A DNA stretch of 64,000 nt from Spongiactinospora rosea (GTDB lineage: Bacteria > Actinomycetota > Actinomycetes > Streptosporangiales > Streptosporangiaceae). The DNA lies in contig NZ_QMEY01000024.1 in assembly GCF_003315795.1 (NCBI RefSeq), forward strand, positions 1 to 64,000, written 5' to 3'. Shown one piece after another: positions 53,664 to 61,840 of the stretch; the stretch's first letter is position 1, and each line of letters starts with the position of its first letter. The notes under the pieces are model-generated. The model did not search any database and was not told where the DNA came from. It was given only the letters and a program-made list of their open reading frames with translations. A program made the translations under genes and the position numbers.

Positions 53664-54632
53664 TCAGTCGGGGCGGGGGCCGGTCACCGGGGTCGCCGCG
53701 CGCGCGATCCGGTCGATCTCGGCGAGGTCGTCGCCGGTCAGCTCCAGGTCCACCGCGCCGGCGCTCTCCTTGAGGTGGGCGTGCCGGCGCGAGCCGACGA
53801 TCGCCACGTCCACCGCGGGCGCGGCGAGCACCCACGCCACGGCGAGCTGACCGACCGTCGCGCCCTTGCCCTGGGCGAACTCCCGCAGCAGGTCCACCAC
53901 CGCGAGGTTGCGCAGGAAGGTCTCGCCGGTGAAGTCGGGGCTGACCGAGCGCCAGTCGTCGGCGGGGAAGGTCGTGTACTCGTCGAAGGCCCCGCCGAGC
54001 AGGCCGTGCGCCAGCGGGCCGTACGCGAGCACGCCGATGTCGCGCTCCGCGCAGTACGGCAGGACGGCGGTCTCGATGTCCCGCTCGAACAGGTGGTACG
54101 GCGGCTGCAGCGTCTCCACCGGCAGCGCCTCCTCGAACTCCCGCATCTGCTCGACGTCGAAGTTGGACACCCCGGCGTGCCGGATCAGCCCCTCCCTGAT
54201 CAGGTCGCCGAGCGCGGCGGCCGTGTCGGCGAGCGGCGTGCGGGGGTCGGGCCAGTGGATCTGGTACAGGTCGATGTGGTCGATGCCGAGCGCGGACAGG
54301 CTCTGCTCCACCTCCTGCCGCAGCCAGGCGGGACTTGCGTCGCGCGACAGCACGCCGCCGTCCTCGCGCAGCCCGCCCTTGGTGGCGATCACCACGGAGT
54401 CGCGTGAGGTGCCCAGCTCATCGGCCAGCGCCCGGCCGAGCAGCCGCTCCGACACGCCGAACCCGTAGCCGCGGGCGGTGTCGAAGAAGTTGATGCCGAG
54501 GTCTCTGGCCCCCTGGATCGCCTCGATCGCGGCGCGTTCGTCCACGGTCCCCCAGTCGCCGCCGAACTGCCAGGTGCCGTAGCAGATCGGCGTCACCATC
54601 AGCCCGCTGCGGCCGAGCGGCACGGTGCGCAT
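53664..54632 (-). CDS. Aldo/keto reductase
   Basis: 322 residues. The (beta/alpha)8 NADPH enzyme carries the catalytic tetrad Asp and Tyr (NFFDTARGYGFGVSERLLG), Lys (VIATKGGLRED) and His (LYQIHWPDPRTPL). Cofactor-binding SNFDVEQ, YGPLAHGLLGG and VAIVGSRRHAHLKESAG follow. It reduces aldehydes or ketones to alcohols. It is on the same strand as the ClpC-like gene but 115 bases away, so co-transcription is uncertain. Confidence 0.93.
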   Translation of the reverse strand: MRTVPLGRSGLMVTPICYGTWQFGGDWGTVDERAAIEAIQGARDLGINFFDTARGYGFGVSERLLGRALADELGTSRDSVVIATKGGLREDGGVLSRDASPAWLRQEVEQSLSALGIDHIDLYQIHWPDPRTPLADTAAALGDLIREGLIRHAGVSNFDVEQMREFEEALPVETLQPPYHLFERDIETAVLPYCAERDIGVLAYGPLAHGLLGGAFDEYTTFPADDWRSVSPDFTGETFLRNLAVVDLLREFAQGKGATVGQLAVAWVLAAPAVDVAIVGSRRHAHLKESAGAVDLELTGDDLAEIDRIARAATPVTGPRPD

Positions 54633-54689
54633 CGTCTAGACCCCCCTTCCCCTGCGAAGTCGCGGTCCCGCTACCCCGGGGACGGCGGG

Positions 54690-55664
54690 CTAGGCCGGCC
54701 TGCGCCGGCGGATCACGACGGGCGTGACCTCGCCGATCCCGCGCACGGTCACCCGCTCGCCCGCGCGCAGCGCGAACGCGGCGTCGTCGGCCAGCGCCTC
54801 GGCCATCGCCGGGTCGGCCAGCGCGCTGCCCGCCTCGGCCAGCGCGGTGAGCCTGCTGGCCAGGTTGACCGGGGCGCCGAACACGTCGCCCATCCGGCCG
54901 ATGACCTGCCCGATGGCCAGGCCCACGCGGAGCCCGGGCATGCCGCGGGTGCGGCCGTGCACCTCCAGTAGCCGCAGCGCGATCTCCGCGGACTCGTGCG
55001 CGGTGTCGGTGACGAACAGCACCGAGTCGCCGAGCGTCTTGACCAGCCGCCCGCCCGAGGAGGCGACCACGTCGGCCGACCGGCCCTCGAACCGCTCGAC
55101 CAGCCTGGCCAGCTCGCCCTCGGAGATCTGCCTGCTGAGCCGGGTGAACCCGACGAGGTCGGCGAAGCCCACGGCCAGCCGCACGGCGTTGCTCTCCTGA
55201 TCGACCAGCCGGCCGGCCGCCGAGGCCAGGTGCCGCCGCCAGGAGTAGATCAGCAGCTTCTCCAGCTCGGGCAGCACCCAGGCGGCCCGGCCGCGCCAGG
55301 CCGCGCCCCGCTCGGCCATCGGCACCCCGGCCGTGGCCAGCGCCTCCGAGCCCAGCTCGGCCTGCGACTCGGCGAGCCTGGCCGTGTAGCTGCCGAGCGA
55401 CCTGGTCATCAGCAGTAGGTGGTCGTCGTCGTAGGCCCCCGCGGTGACCATGCCGACCAGCGTCTTGAGCGCCTCGACGTCGGCATGGGTGAACTCCACC
55501 GCGTCGTCGGGAACGTTGGCGAAGCCGAGCGCGCGCCACAGCCGGCGGGCGCGGTACATCGGCACACCGGCCATCGCGGCCACCTGCCGGCTCGTGTACC
55601 GGCGATGCCCGCTCAGGAACGTCTCGCTCAGTCCGGCCGAATCCGCCGGGTTGTCCCGCCCCAT
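54690..55664 (-). CDS. Class III adenylate cyclase with N-terminal regulatory domain
   Basis: 324 residues from ATG 55664. The N-terminal about 130 residues (YTSRQVAAMAGVPMYRARRL, then FTHADVEALKTLVGMVTAGA) resemble a MerR-like helix-turn-helix or the autoregulatory domain of Rv2212/Rv1264-type cyclases. The catalytic domain has the metal Asps in VGFADLVGFTRLSRQ and VKTLGDSVLFV, the Lys of substrate choice (LVKTLGD), and the DVFGAPVNLASRL motif with transition-state Asn and Arg. It should make cAMP. No membrane segment is present, so it is cytosolic. It is divergent from the coiled-coil membrane protein gene. Confidence 0.88.
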   Translation of the reverse strand: MGRDNPADSAGLSETFLSGHRRYTSRQVAAMAGVPMYRARRLWRALGFANVPDDAVEFTHADVEALKTLVGMVTAGAYDDDHLLLMTRSLGSYTARLAESQAELGSEALATAGVPMAERGAAWRGRAAWVLPELEKLLIYSWRRHLASAAGRLVDQESNAVRLAVGFADLVGFTRLSRQISEGELARLVERFEGRSADVVASSGGRLVKTLGDSVLFVTDTAHESAEIALRLLEVHGRTRGMPGLRVGLAIGQVIGRMGDVFGAPVNLASRLTALAEAGSALADPAMAEALADDAAFALRAGERVTVRGIGEVTPVVIRRRRPA

Positions 55665-55831
55665 GACCCTTCTGCCCGTCGTGTCACCACCCTCGCAACC
55701 GAAACATACCTCCTGCGGGTGACATTCCGAATCGAAGCGCGGATGGCCAGGCTGACCTGTCATAAGATGTCCGATCAAGCTCTGTACATTCTCCTTCTTT
55801 CGGGCTGCGCGTCCAGGGGGGCGGACCACAG

Positions 55832-56803
55832 GTGGACCTGTTCGGAGAGCGGCACGACCCGGGGGAAGGCGAGCAGTGGGAGCCCTTCTCCAAGGTCGCC
55901 GTCTCGGGGTTCTTCGCCGCGCTCGCCTTCTTCCTGACCGGCTCCGCCGTGGGCTGGACCGCCGTGCCGGTCGTCGTGGGCCTCCTGGTCTTCGTGGTCG
56001 GCATGCTGCTCGGCGTGCGGGGACTCGACACCGACGTCGCCCCGGACTTCAACGACTACGACCACTTCGACGACGAGGACGAGGACGAGGCGTCCGCCCG
56101 TGAGGCGCGCCTGGCCGGCACGGCCGGGCTGGACGCCGAGGGGCACACGCTGTACGGCCGCGCCTGGCGGGCCGTGGCCGTGGTCCAGGAGTCGCGGGCG
56201 GGCCGGATGGGCCTGCTCGACGACGTGGCCAACGACGTCGTGCTGCCGCGCCGGCTGACCGGGATCCTGGAAGTGCTGTGGGACCAGGCGGCGCTGCGCG
56301 CCGAACAGGCCGACGCGATGCGCGAGGCGATGACCCCGGAACTGCGGGCCGTGCTGGGGCCGCAGCGGGAGGCGCTGGCCCGTTCGGTGCGCGCGGTGAC
56401 CCGCCAGGTGGAGGACCTGGAGGAGTACGCCCGCAGGGTCCAGAACGCCGACTCCGCGCTGCGCGCGCACGACCTGCTGGACAGTAACCAGAAGTACCTG
56501 GACCTGCTGGCCAGGACGGAGGACGCCGAGGGCGTACGCGACCTGACCGCCCAGGCCGCCGATCTGGAGGCGGCGCTGGCGCAGAGCCTCCGCGACGCGG
56601 TGAGCGCCGGGCGCACGCTGGCGCTGCCCGCGGCCGACGATCCGCCCACGCTCCCCGACCTGCCCGCCGTCCAGGGCGCGCCCCCCGAGCCGGGCCCGCC
56701 CACGCTCCCCGGCCTGCCTCCCGTCAGGGACACCGCCCCCGGGTCGTCCACGCTCCCCGAGTGGCCGCCCGGCGCTCATGAGGGGCCCCCGTTCCGCTTC
56801 TGA
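55832..56803 (+). CDS. Two-helix membrane protein with acidic linker and coiled coil
   Basis: 323 residues from GTG 55832. Two adjacent hydrophobic segments (VAVSGFFAALAFFLTGSAVG; AVPVVVGLLVFVVGMLLGV) are followed by an acidic stretch (YDHFDDEDEDEAS). A long helical region of about 150 residues follows (QAALRAEQADAMREAM, VRAVTRQVEDLEEYARRVQN) and then a Pro-rich tail with repeated LP motifs. The family is unknown to me. The layout suggests a membrane anchor for a cytoplasmic coiled coil. Confidence 0.7.
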   Translation: MDLFGERHDPGEGEQWEPFSKVAVSGFFAALAFFLTGSAVGWTAVPVVVGLLVFVVGMLLGVRGLDTDVAPDFNDYDHFDDEDEDEASAREARLAGTAGLDAEGHTLYGRAWRAVAVVQESRAGRMGLLDDVANDVVLPRRLTGILEVLWDQAALRAEQADAMREAMTPELRAVLGPQREALARSVRAVTRQVEDLEEYARRVQNADSALRAHDLLDSNQKYLDLLARTEDAEGVRDLTAQAADLEAALAQSLRDAVSAGRTLALPAADDPPTLPDLPAVQGAPPEPGPPTLPGLPPVRDTAPGSSTLPEWPPGAHEGPPFRF

Positions 56804-56857
56804 CCTCGGCACGGGCACAATGTCAGGCGATGCCGAACTAGACGGGGGGATTGCGGC

Positions 56858-58081
56858 GTGAGCTTGACGATCGTCAATGTGACCGTGTTCGACGGGGAGT
56901 CCGGGGACCTCAAGGAAGGCCCCGTCCACATCTCCGACGGGAAGATCGTTCAGGTGGGAGGCACCCCGCCGCAGGCCGATCGGATCCTCGACGGGGGCGG
57001 CGGCACGGTGGTGCCCGGGCTCATCGACGCCCACTTCCACGCCTACGGCACCAGCCTGGACCTGCTGACGCTGGAGTCCAGCCCGCCCAGCTACATGGCG
57101 CTGGCGGGCGCGCGGCGGCTCGGCGCGGCGCTGACCCGCGGCTTCACCACCGTCCGCGACGTCGCCGGGGGAGACCCCGGCCTGGCCAAGGCCATCGCCG
57201 AAGGGCTGATCCCCGCGCCGCGCTACCTCTACACCGGGCCCGCGCTCAGCCAGACCGGCGGGCACAGCGACCTGCGGCCCGCCGACGCGGACCTGTGCGC
57301 CTGCTGGACGCACATGGGCGAGGTGGTCGACGGCGTGGACCCGCTGCGGCGGGCGGTACGCGACAGGTTCCGGCGCGGCGCGCACGCCATCAAGATCATG
57401 GCCTCCGGCGGGGTGGTCTCGCCGACCGACCCGATCCGCGTGCCGCAGTACTCCGCCGAGGAGATCCGCGCGGTCACCGAGGAGGCCGCGCGGCGCGGCA
57501 GCTACGTCGCCGCGCACGCCTACTCGCCCGAGGCCATCGCGCACGCGGTCGGCAACGGCGTGCGCAGCGTCGAGCACGGCAACCTGATGGACGCCGCGAC
57601 GGCCGGGCTGATGGCCGAGCGCGGCGCGTTCCTGGTGCCCACGCTCGCCACCTACGACGCGATGGACCGGCGCGGCGCGGAGGTCGGCCTCGCGCCGGTC
57701 TCCCAGGACAAGAACCGCGAGGTCCTGGACGCCGGGCGCAAGGCGATCGAGCTGGCCAGGCGGGCCGGGGTGCGGATCGGCTTCGGCACCGACCTGATGG
57801 GCGTGCTGGAGGACGAGCAGCTCAACGGGCTGCGCCTGCAGAGCGAGGTCGAAGGGCCGCTCGCCGCGCTGCGCGCCGCCACCAGCGTCAACGCCGAACT
57901 GATCGGCCGCTCCGACCTCGGCCGGGTACGCCCGGGCGCCGTCGCCGACCTGCTCGTGCTCCCCGGCGACCCGCTGGCCGACGCCTCGGTGCTGTGGTCG
58001 GACCCCGAGCGCCGCACGGTGATCCAGGGGGGCACGGTCGTCCAGGAGGCGACGACCGCCCCGCGACACGCCGCCGGGTAG
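56858..58081 (+). CDS. Amidohydrolase (imidazolonepropionase-like)
   Basis: 407 residues from GTG 56858, with GGGGGA about 8 bases upstream. Metal-dependent TIM-barrel hydrolase: VPGLIDAHFHAYGTSLD (HxH metal site), KIMASGGVVSPTDP (carboxylated Lys), AAHAYSPEAIAHAVGNGV and SVEHGNLMD (His ligands), and IGFGTDLMGVLEDEQ (Asp). The barrel is flanked by a small beta-sandwich. The subgroup often hydrolyses Xaa-Pro dipeptides or cyclic amides. Its substrate cannot be fixed. Single gene or loosely linked with the ferritin-like gene (70 bases). Confidence 0.9.
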   Translation: MSLTIVNVTVFDGESGDLKEGPVHISDGKIVQVGGTPPQADRILDGGGGTVVPGLIDAHFHAYGTSLDLLTLESSPPSYMALAGARRLGAALTRGFTTVRDVAGGDPGLAKAIAEGLIPAPRYLYTGPALSQTGGHSDLRPADADLCACWTHMGEVVDGVDPLRRAVRDRFRRGAHAIKIMASGGVVSPTDPIRVPQYSAEEIRAVTEEAARRGSYVAAHAYSPEAIAHAVGNGVRSVEHGNLMDAATAGLMAERGAFLVPTLATYDAMDRRGAEVGLAPVSQDKNREVLDAGRKAIELARRAGVRIGFGTDLMGVLEDEQLNGLRLQSEVEGPLAALRAATSVNAELIGRSDLGRVRPGAVADLLVLPGDPLADASVLWSDPERRTVIQGGTVVQEATTAPRHAAG

Positions 58082-58151
58082 CGCGAGGCCGGGCCCATCG
58101 CCTCCTATCCTGCCGATGAGCAGGCAGAACACCGTTCGGGGGGCAAGTGGC

Positions 58152-58685
58152 ATGAGCGATGACTTCGTACTCGACGTGACGAGGATCCGCGAGCAGGCAC
58201 GGCAGAAGATGGCCGAGGGCCCGGTGACCGACGCCTACGGCAAGGACCGGGAACGCGTCGTCGAGATCCTTAACGACGTGATCGCGACCGAGGTGGTGTG
58301 CTGGCTGCGGTACACCCGGCACGCCATCTCGGCGGTGGGCGTGGACCGGGCGCAGGTGTCCGCGGAGTTCACCGAGCACGCCAAGGAGGAACTCGACCAC
58401 GCGCTGCGCGCCGCCGAACGGGTCTCCCAGCTCGGCGGCGAGCCGGAGTTCGACCCGGCCAAGCTGGCCGAGCGCTCGCACACCGACTACACCACCCCCG
58501 CCGACCACGACCTTCAGCAGATGCTGCGCGACAACCTGGAGGCGGAGCGGATCGTCATCGCCACCTACCAGGAGATCATCCGCTGGCTGGGCGAGGACGA
58601 CCCCACCACCAGGCGGCTGATGGAGTCGATCATGGAGGAGGAAGAGGAGCACGCCGACGATCTGGTGGACCTGCTCGGCGGCTGA
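58152..58685 (+). CDS. Bacterioferritin-like di-iron protein
   Basis: 177 residues from ATG 58152. The four-helix ferritin pattern includes RVVEILNDVIATEVVCWLRY, FTEHAKEELDHALRAAERVS, NLEAERIVIATYQEIIRWLG and SIMEEEEEHADDLVDLLGG. It has two E..H di-iron motifs (EELDH and EEEEH) plus helix A/C glutamates, so a ferroxidase centre is complete. It could store iron or detoxify peroxide. Length is between Dps and bacterioferritin; there is no heme-ligand Met obvious at the dimer interface. Confidence 0.88.
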   Translation: MSDDFVLDVTRIREQARQKMAEGPVTDAYGKDRERVVEILNDVIATEVVCWLRYTRHAISAVGVDRAQVSAEFTEHAKEELDHALRAAERVSQLGGEPEFDPAKLAERSHTDYTTPADHDLQQMLRDNLEAERIVIATYQEIIRWLGEDDPTTRRLMESIMEEEEEHADDLVDLLGG

Positions 58686-58747
58686 GCGGGGCGACCCTGG
58701 GCGAACCCTTGGCGTTGCGCGGGGCGAACCCCGGGTAGGTCCCCGGC

Positions 58748-59713
58748 ATGGCAGAGATCGGTTACACGATGATGTGCGAGCAGACCTCGCCGGGTCAGCT
58801 CGTGCGCGACGTCGCGACCGCCGAGCGCGCCGGCTTCGACTACGCGGTCATCTCCGACCACTACTTCCCGTGGCTTGAGGAGATGGGGCACTCGCCGTAC
58901 GCCTGGACGGTGCTCGGCGCGGCGGCGCAGGCGACCGATCGGCTGCCGCTGATGACCTACGTGACCTGCCCGATCATGCGGTACCACCCGGCGGTGGTGG
59001 CGCAGAAGGCGGCCACCATGGGGGTGCTGTCCAAGGGCCGCTTCACGCTGGGGCTGGGCTCGGGGGAGAACCTCAACGAGCACGTCGTCGGGCACGCCTG
59101 GCCGTCGGTGGACACCAGGCACCTGATGTTCCGCGAGGCCATCGAGATCATCCAGCGGCTGTTCGGCGGCGGCTACCGCGAATACCGGGGCGAGTTCTTC
59201 GACCTGGACTCCGCCAAGCTCTACGACCTGCCCGAACGGCCGGTCCCGCTGGCGATCGCGGCCTCGGGGCCGCGCTCGGCGGAGATCGCCGCGGAGTACG
59301 GCGACGCCCTGGTGGCCACCGAGCCCGACGCGGACGTGGTGGACGCCTTCGCCGCGGGCGGCGGGCGCGGCAAGCCCGTGTACGGCCAGCTCGCGATCGC
59401 CTACGACACCGACGCCGCCGCGGCCAGGGAACGGGCGCACCGCCTGTGGCGCTGGTCGACGGCCGGTTGGAAGGTCATGGCCGAACTCCCCGGCCCGGTC
59501 AACTTCGCCGCCTCCGCCGAGTCCGTCACCCCCGACGACGTGGCCGCGACCGTGCCGTGCGGATCGGACGCCGGCGCGGTGGTGGAGGCCGTCCGCGCCT
59601 ACGTGGACGCCGGTTTCACCCACATCGCGCTGGTCCAGATCGGCGCGGACCACCAGGACGCGTTCTTCGACTGGGCCAAGAGCGACCTGCTGCCCGCGCT
59701 GCGCGAGCTGTGA
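58748..59713 (+). CDS. F420-dependent LLM-class oxidoreductase (TIGR03557-like)
   Basis: 321 residues. Luciferase-like TIM barrel: EIGYTMMCEQTSPGQLVRDV, DYAVISDHYFPWLEEMGHSP, TCPIMRYHPAVVAQKAATMG and LGLGSGENLNEHVVGHAW. This motif set is typical of the G6PDH-related F420 family TIGR03557, whose members use F420 rather than FMN. Substrate unknown. It follows the ferritin-like gene by 62 bases. Confidence 0.9.
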   Translation: MAEIGYTMMCEQTSPGQLVRDVATAERAGFDYAVISDHYFPWLEEMGHSPYAWTVLGAAAQATDRLPLMTYVTCPIMRYHPAVVAQKAATMGVLSKGRFTLGLGSGENLNEHVVGHAWPSVDTRHLMFREAIEIIQRLFGGGYREYRGEFFDLDSAKLYDLPERPVPLAIAASGPRSAEIAAEYGDALVATEPDADVVDAFAAGGGRGKPVYGQLAIAYDTDAAAARERAHRLWRWSTAGWKVMAELPGPVNFAASAESVTPDDVAATVPCGSDAGAVVEAVRAYVDAGFTHIALVQIGADHQDAFFDWAKSDLLPALREL

Positions 59714-60997
59714 TCAGCGCCCGGCGGCGATGATCGCCTTCACGAGGTCGCCGTCCCGGCTCTCGGGCACGGCCCGCAGGTCGAGCAGCAGCCGGCCGTC
59801 CTCCACCCGGCCCACGACCGGGGGCTCGCCGGTGCGCAGCGGGCCGGCGAGGCGGGCGGGGAGGCTGACCGCCGCGCTCGGCAGGCGTACGCCGGGCGCG
59901 CCGCCGCCGCCGACGGTGGCCGCCACCTCCTCGACCGTGATGTCCAGGTGCCCGAGCTGGGCGGCGATGGCGGTGGCGCGTTCGCGCAGCCTTGCGGGCA
60001 TCGCGCGCAGCGCCCGTCGTACGGGGGTCTCGGGGGTGTGCAGGGTGGCCTCCAGGGCGGCGAGGGTGAGCTTGTCCACCCGCAGCGCCCGCGCCAGCGG
60101 GTGCCGCCTGAGCCGTTCGACCAGGGGGGCCCGCCCGAGCAGCAGCCCGGCCTGCGGGCCGCCGGCCAGCTTGTCGCCGCTCGCCGTCACCAGGTCGGCC
60201 CCCTCGCGCAGCGCGCCGCGCACCGAGGGCTCACCGGGCAGCGCGGGCTCCGGATCCAGCAGCCCCGAGCCGACGTCGGCCACCACGGGCACGCCGAGGC
60301 CGGTCAGTTCGGCGATCCCGGCCGCACCCGTGAAGCCCTCCACGCGGAAGTTGGAGGGGTGCACCTTCAGCACGAACCCGGTCCGCGGGCCGACCGCCGC
60401 CGCGTAGTCGGCCGGGGTGGTGCGGTTGGTCGTGCCGACCTCGCGCAGGGTCGCGCCGGTCGCGGCCAGCAGTTCGGGGATGCGGAACCCGTCGCCGATC
60501 TCGACCAGTTCGCCGCGGCTGATCACGATCTCCCCGCCGCCGGCGGCCAGCGCGGTCGCGGCGAGGACCAGCGCGGCGGCGTTGTTGTTGACCACATGGA
60601 CGTCGCCGGCCTCCGGCACGGCGGCGGCCAGCGCCGCCAGCGCGCTCCTGCCCCGCCGCGCCCTGCGGCCGGTGACCAGGTCGAACTCGACGTCGGCCGG
60701 TCCCGCGGCGGCGGCCACGGCCTCGATCGCGGCCTCGGCCAGCGGGGCGCGGCCGAGGTTGGTGTGCAGCAGCACCCCCGTGGCGTTGATCACCGGGCGC
60801 AGCGGCGCGGCCGGGGCCAGCGCCGCCAGCGCGGCCTCCACCACGTCGGCGGGGGCGATCTCACCCGCCCTGGCCCGCTCCTGCGCCGCTGCCACGGCCG
60901 CCTTGACCTGCGCCCGGCCCAGCGCGGACAGCGCCGCGCGCATCCGCGCGTCGGCCAGCACGGCGTCCGTACGCGGAATCCGCCTGCGGTGGTCCAT
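59714..60997 (-). CDS. selA: L-seryl-tRNA(Sec) selenium transferase
   Basis: 427 residues from ATG 60997 (a TTG at 61006 is possible). PLP enzyme converting Ser-tRNA(Sec) to Sec-tRNA(Sec) with selenophosphate. Typical blocks: LRPVINATGVLLHTNLGRAP, VNNNAAALVLAATALAAGGG, EIVISRGELVEIGDGFRIPE, REVGTTNRTTPADYAAAVG and the PLP-lysine motif TASGDKLAGGPQAGLLLGR. It implies a selenocysteine system. selB, selD and the tRNA-Sec gene (selC) are not found in this window, though the window ends soon after. Convergent with the F420 gene, with no gap. Confidence 0.95.
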   Translation of the reverse strand: MDHRRRIPRTDAVLADARMRAALSALGRAQVKAAVAAAQERARAGEIAPADVVEAALAALAPAAPLRPVINATGVLLHTNLGRAPLAEAAIEAVAAAAGPADVEFDLVTGRRARRGRSALAALAAAVPEAGDVHVVNNNAAALVLAATALAAGGGEIVISRGELVEIGDGFRIPELLAATGATLREVGTTNRTTPADYAAAVGPRTGFVLKVHPSNFRVEGFTGAAGIAELTGLGVPVVADVGSGLLDPEPALPGEPSVRGALREGADLVTASGDKLAGGPQAGLLLGRAPLVERLRRHPLARALRVDKLTLAALEATLHTPETPVRRALRAMPARLRERATAIAAQLGHLDITVEEVAATVGGGGAPGVRLPSAAVSLPARLAGPLRTGEPPVVGRVEDGRLLLDLRAVPESRDGDLVKAIIAAGR

Positions 60998-61555
60998 GTC
61001 GATCAAAGATACCGCCGCCGAAGCCGAATCCCCGGCACCACCCCACCACCGCGCGTCCGCCCCCAGGGGGTGCCGTCAGGGGTGGGATCAGGGCCGCGCT
61101 GAGGGCGCGGTGGCCGAAGAACCGGGAGACCGGAGGGGTGCGCGGGCCTTTGATTTCGTGCCGCCCGATAGCGCACCGGTCTACTGCCAGATTTTCTCGG
61201 AATTGGGGGGAAGTCGGGCCGATCGTCCGGTGGCGAGGTTAAGCAGAGGTTGCCGGAAATGATGCTGCCGGAAACGAAGGAGTGGCCATATCGGGGTCAG
61301 GTGTGCAACGTGTTTACTCAGGGTCGAAATTCGGTCAGGACGCTGCGATGTTTGTATCCGCGTATTGTCATAGACCAGGCCGCTGGGTATCGTCTGTTCG
61401 GGCAAGTCAAGAACGTCCCAGGTCAGGCCCGCATCCGTACGTACATCCCCTTTTTGCCGCGGCATCATCATGCCGCCTAAAGCGCGGTATACCGCATGCC
61501 CGCCGACCTTTTCCGCGCATTATGACGACCCCCTTGTGTAAGGAGCGCATGCCGT
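60998..61555. other. 558-base intergenic region upstream of biosynthetic genes
   Basis: This gap separates selA from the acyl carrier protein gene. From about 61200 the GC content drops visibly (for example CATATCGGGG, TGTTTACTCA, TTGTATCCGC). I looked for the tRNA-Sec gene here and found no cloverleaf with a UCA anticodon. A 96-codon frame (61181-61471, minus) has no ribosome site or family motif. The region probably holds promoter and control elements for the cluster that begins at 61556. Confidence 0.5.
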
Positions 61556-61840
61556 ATGTCATCCAATCAAGAGACGGCCGAGATCGAGCAGGCGATCCGG
61601 TCGATCCTGATTAGGGATCTGTTCGTCGAGGTGCCGGACATTGGGCTCGACGACGGCCTTCGAAGCGTTGCGGGGCTCGATTCCCTGGGTTATGTCGAGC
61701 TGCGCGTCCAATGCGAGGACAGATTCGGCATCAGCATCACGGAGAAGGACTTCACCCCGGAGAACTTCGCCACCATCCGCTCCATCTCCCGGCTGGTCGG
61801 AGAGCTGCGGGCGCGCGCCGGCGCGGACCGGGCCCAGTGA
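61556..61840 (+). CDS. Acyl carrier protein
   Basis: 94 residues from ATG 61556, with AGGAG about 12 bases upstream. The phosphopantetheine site is AGLDSLGYVELRVQCEDRFG, with Ser in DSL. Four-helix ACP fold: IEQAIRSILIRDLFV, SITEKDFTPENFATI. The LGYVEL context rather than the DSLdtVELvm of primary fatty-acid ACPs marks it as a dedicated carrier. First gene of the cluster; its stop overlaps the aminotransferase start (GTGA). Confidence 0.93.
   Translation: MSSNQETAEIEQAIRSILIRDLFVEVPDIGLDDGLRSVAGLDSLGYVELRVQCEDRFGISITEKDFTPENFATIRSISRLVGELRARAGADRAQ

Noticed and set aside
60998..61260. Possible tRNA-Sec gene next to selA
   Set aside because: The GGGGATTCGGC stretch resembled a T arm, but no acceptor stem, anticodon UCA or long variable arm could be paired.
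61181..61471. 96-codon minus-strand frame in the intergenic region before the ACP gene
   Set aside because: No ribosome site, no hydrophobic or family pattern, and it lies in the AT-richer control region.
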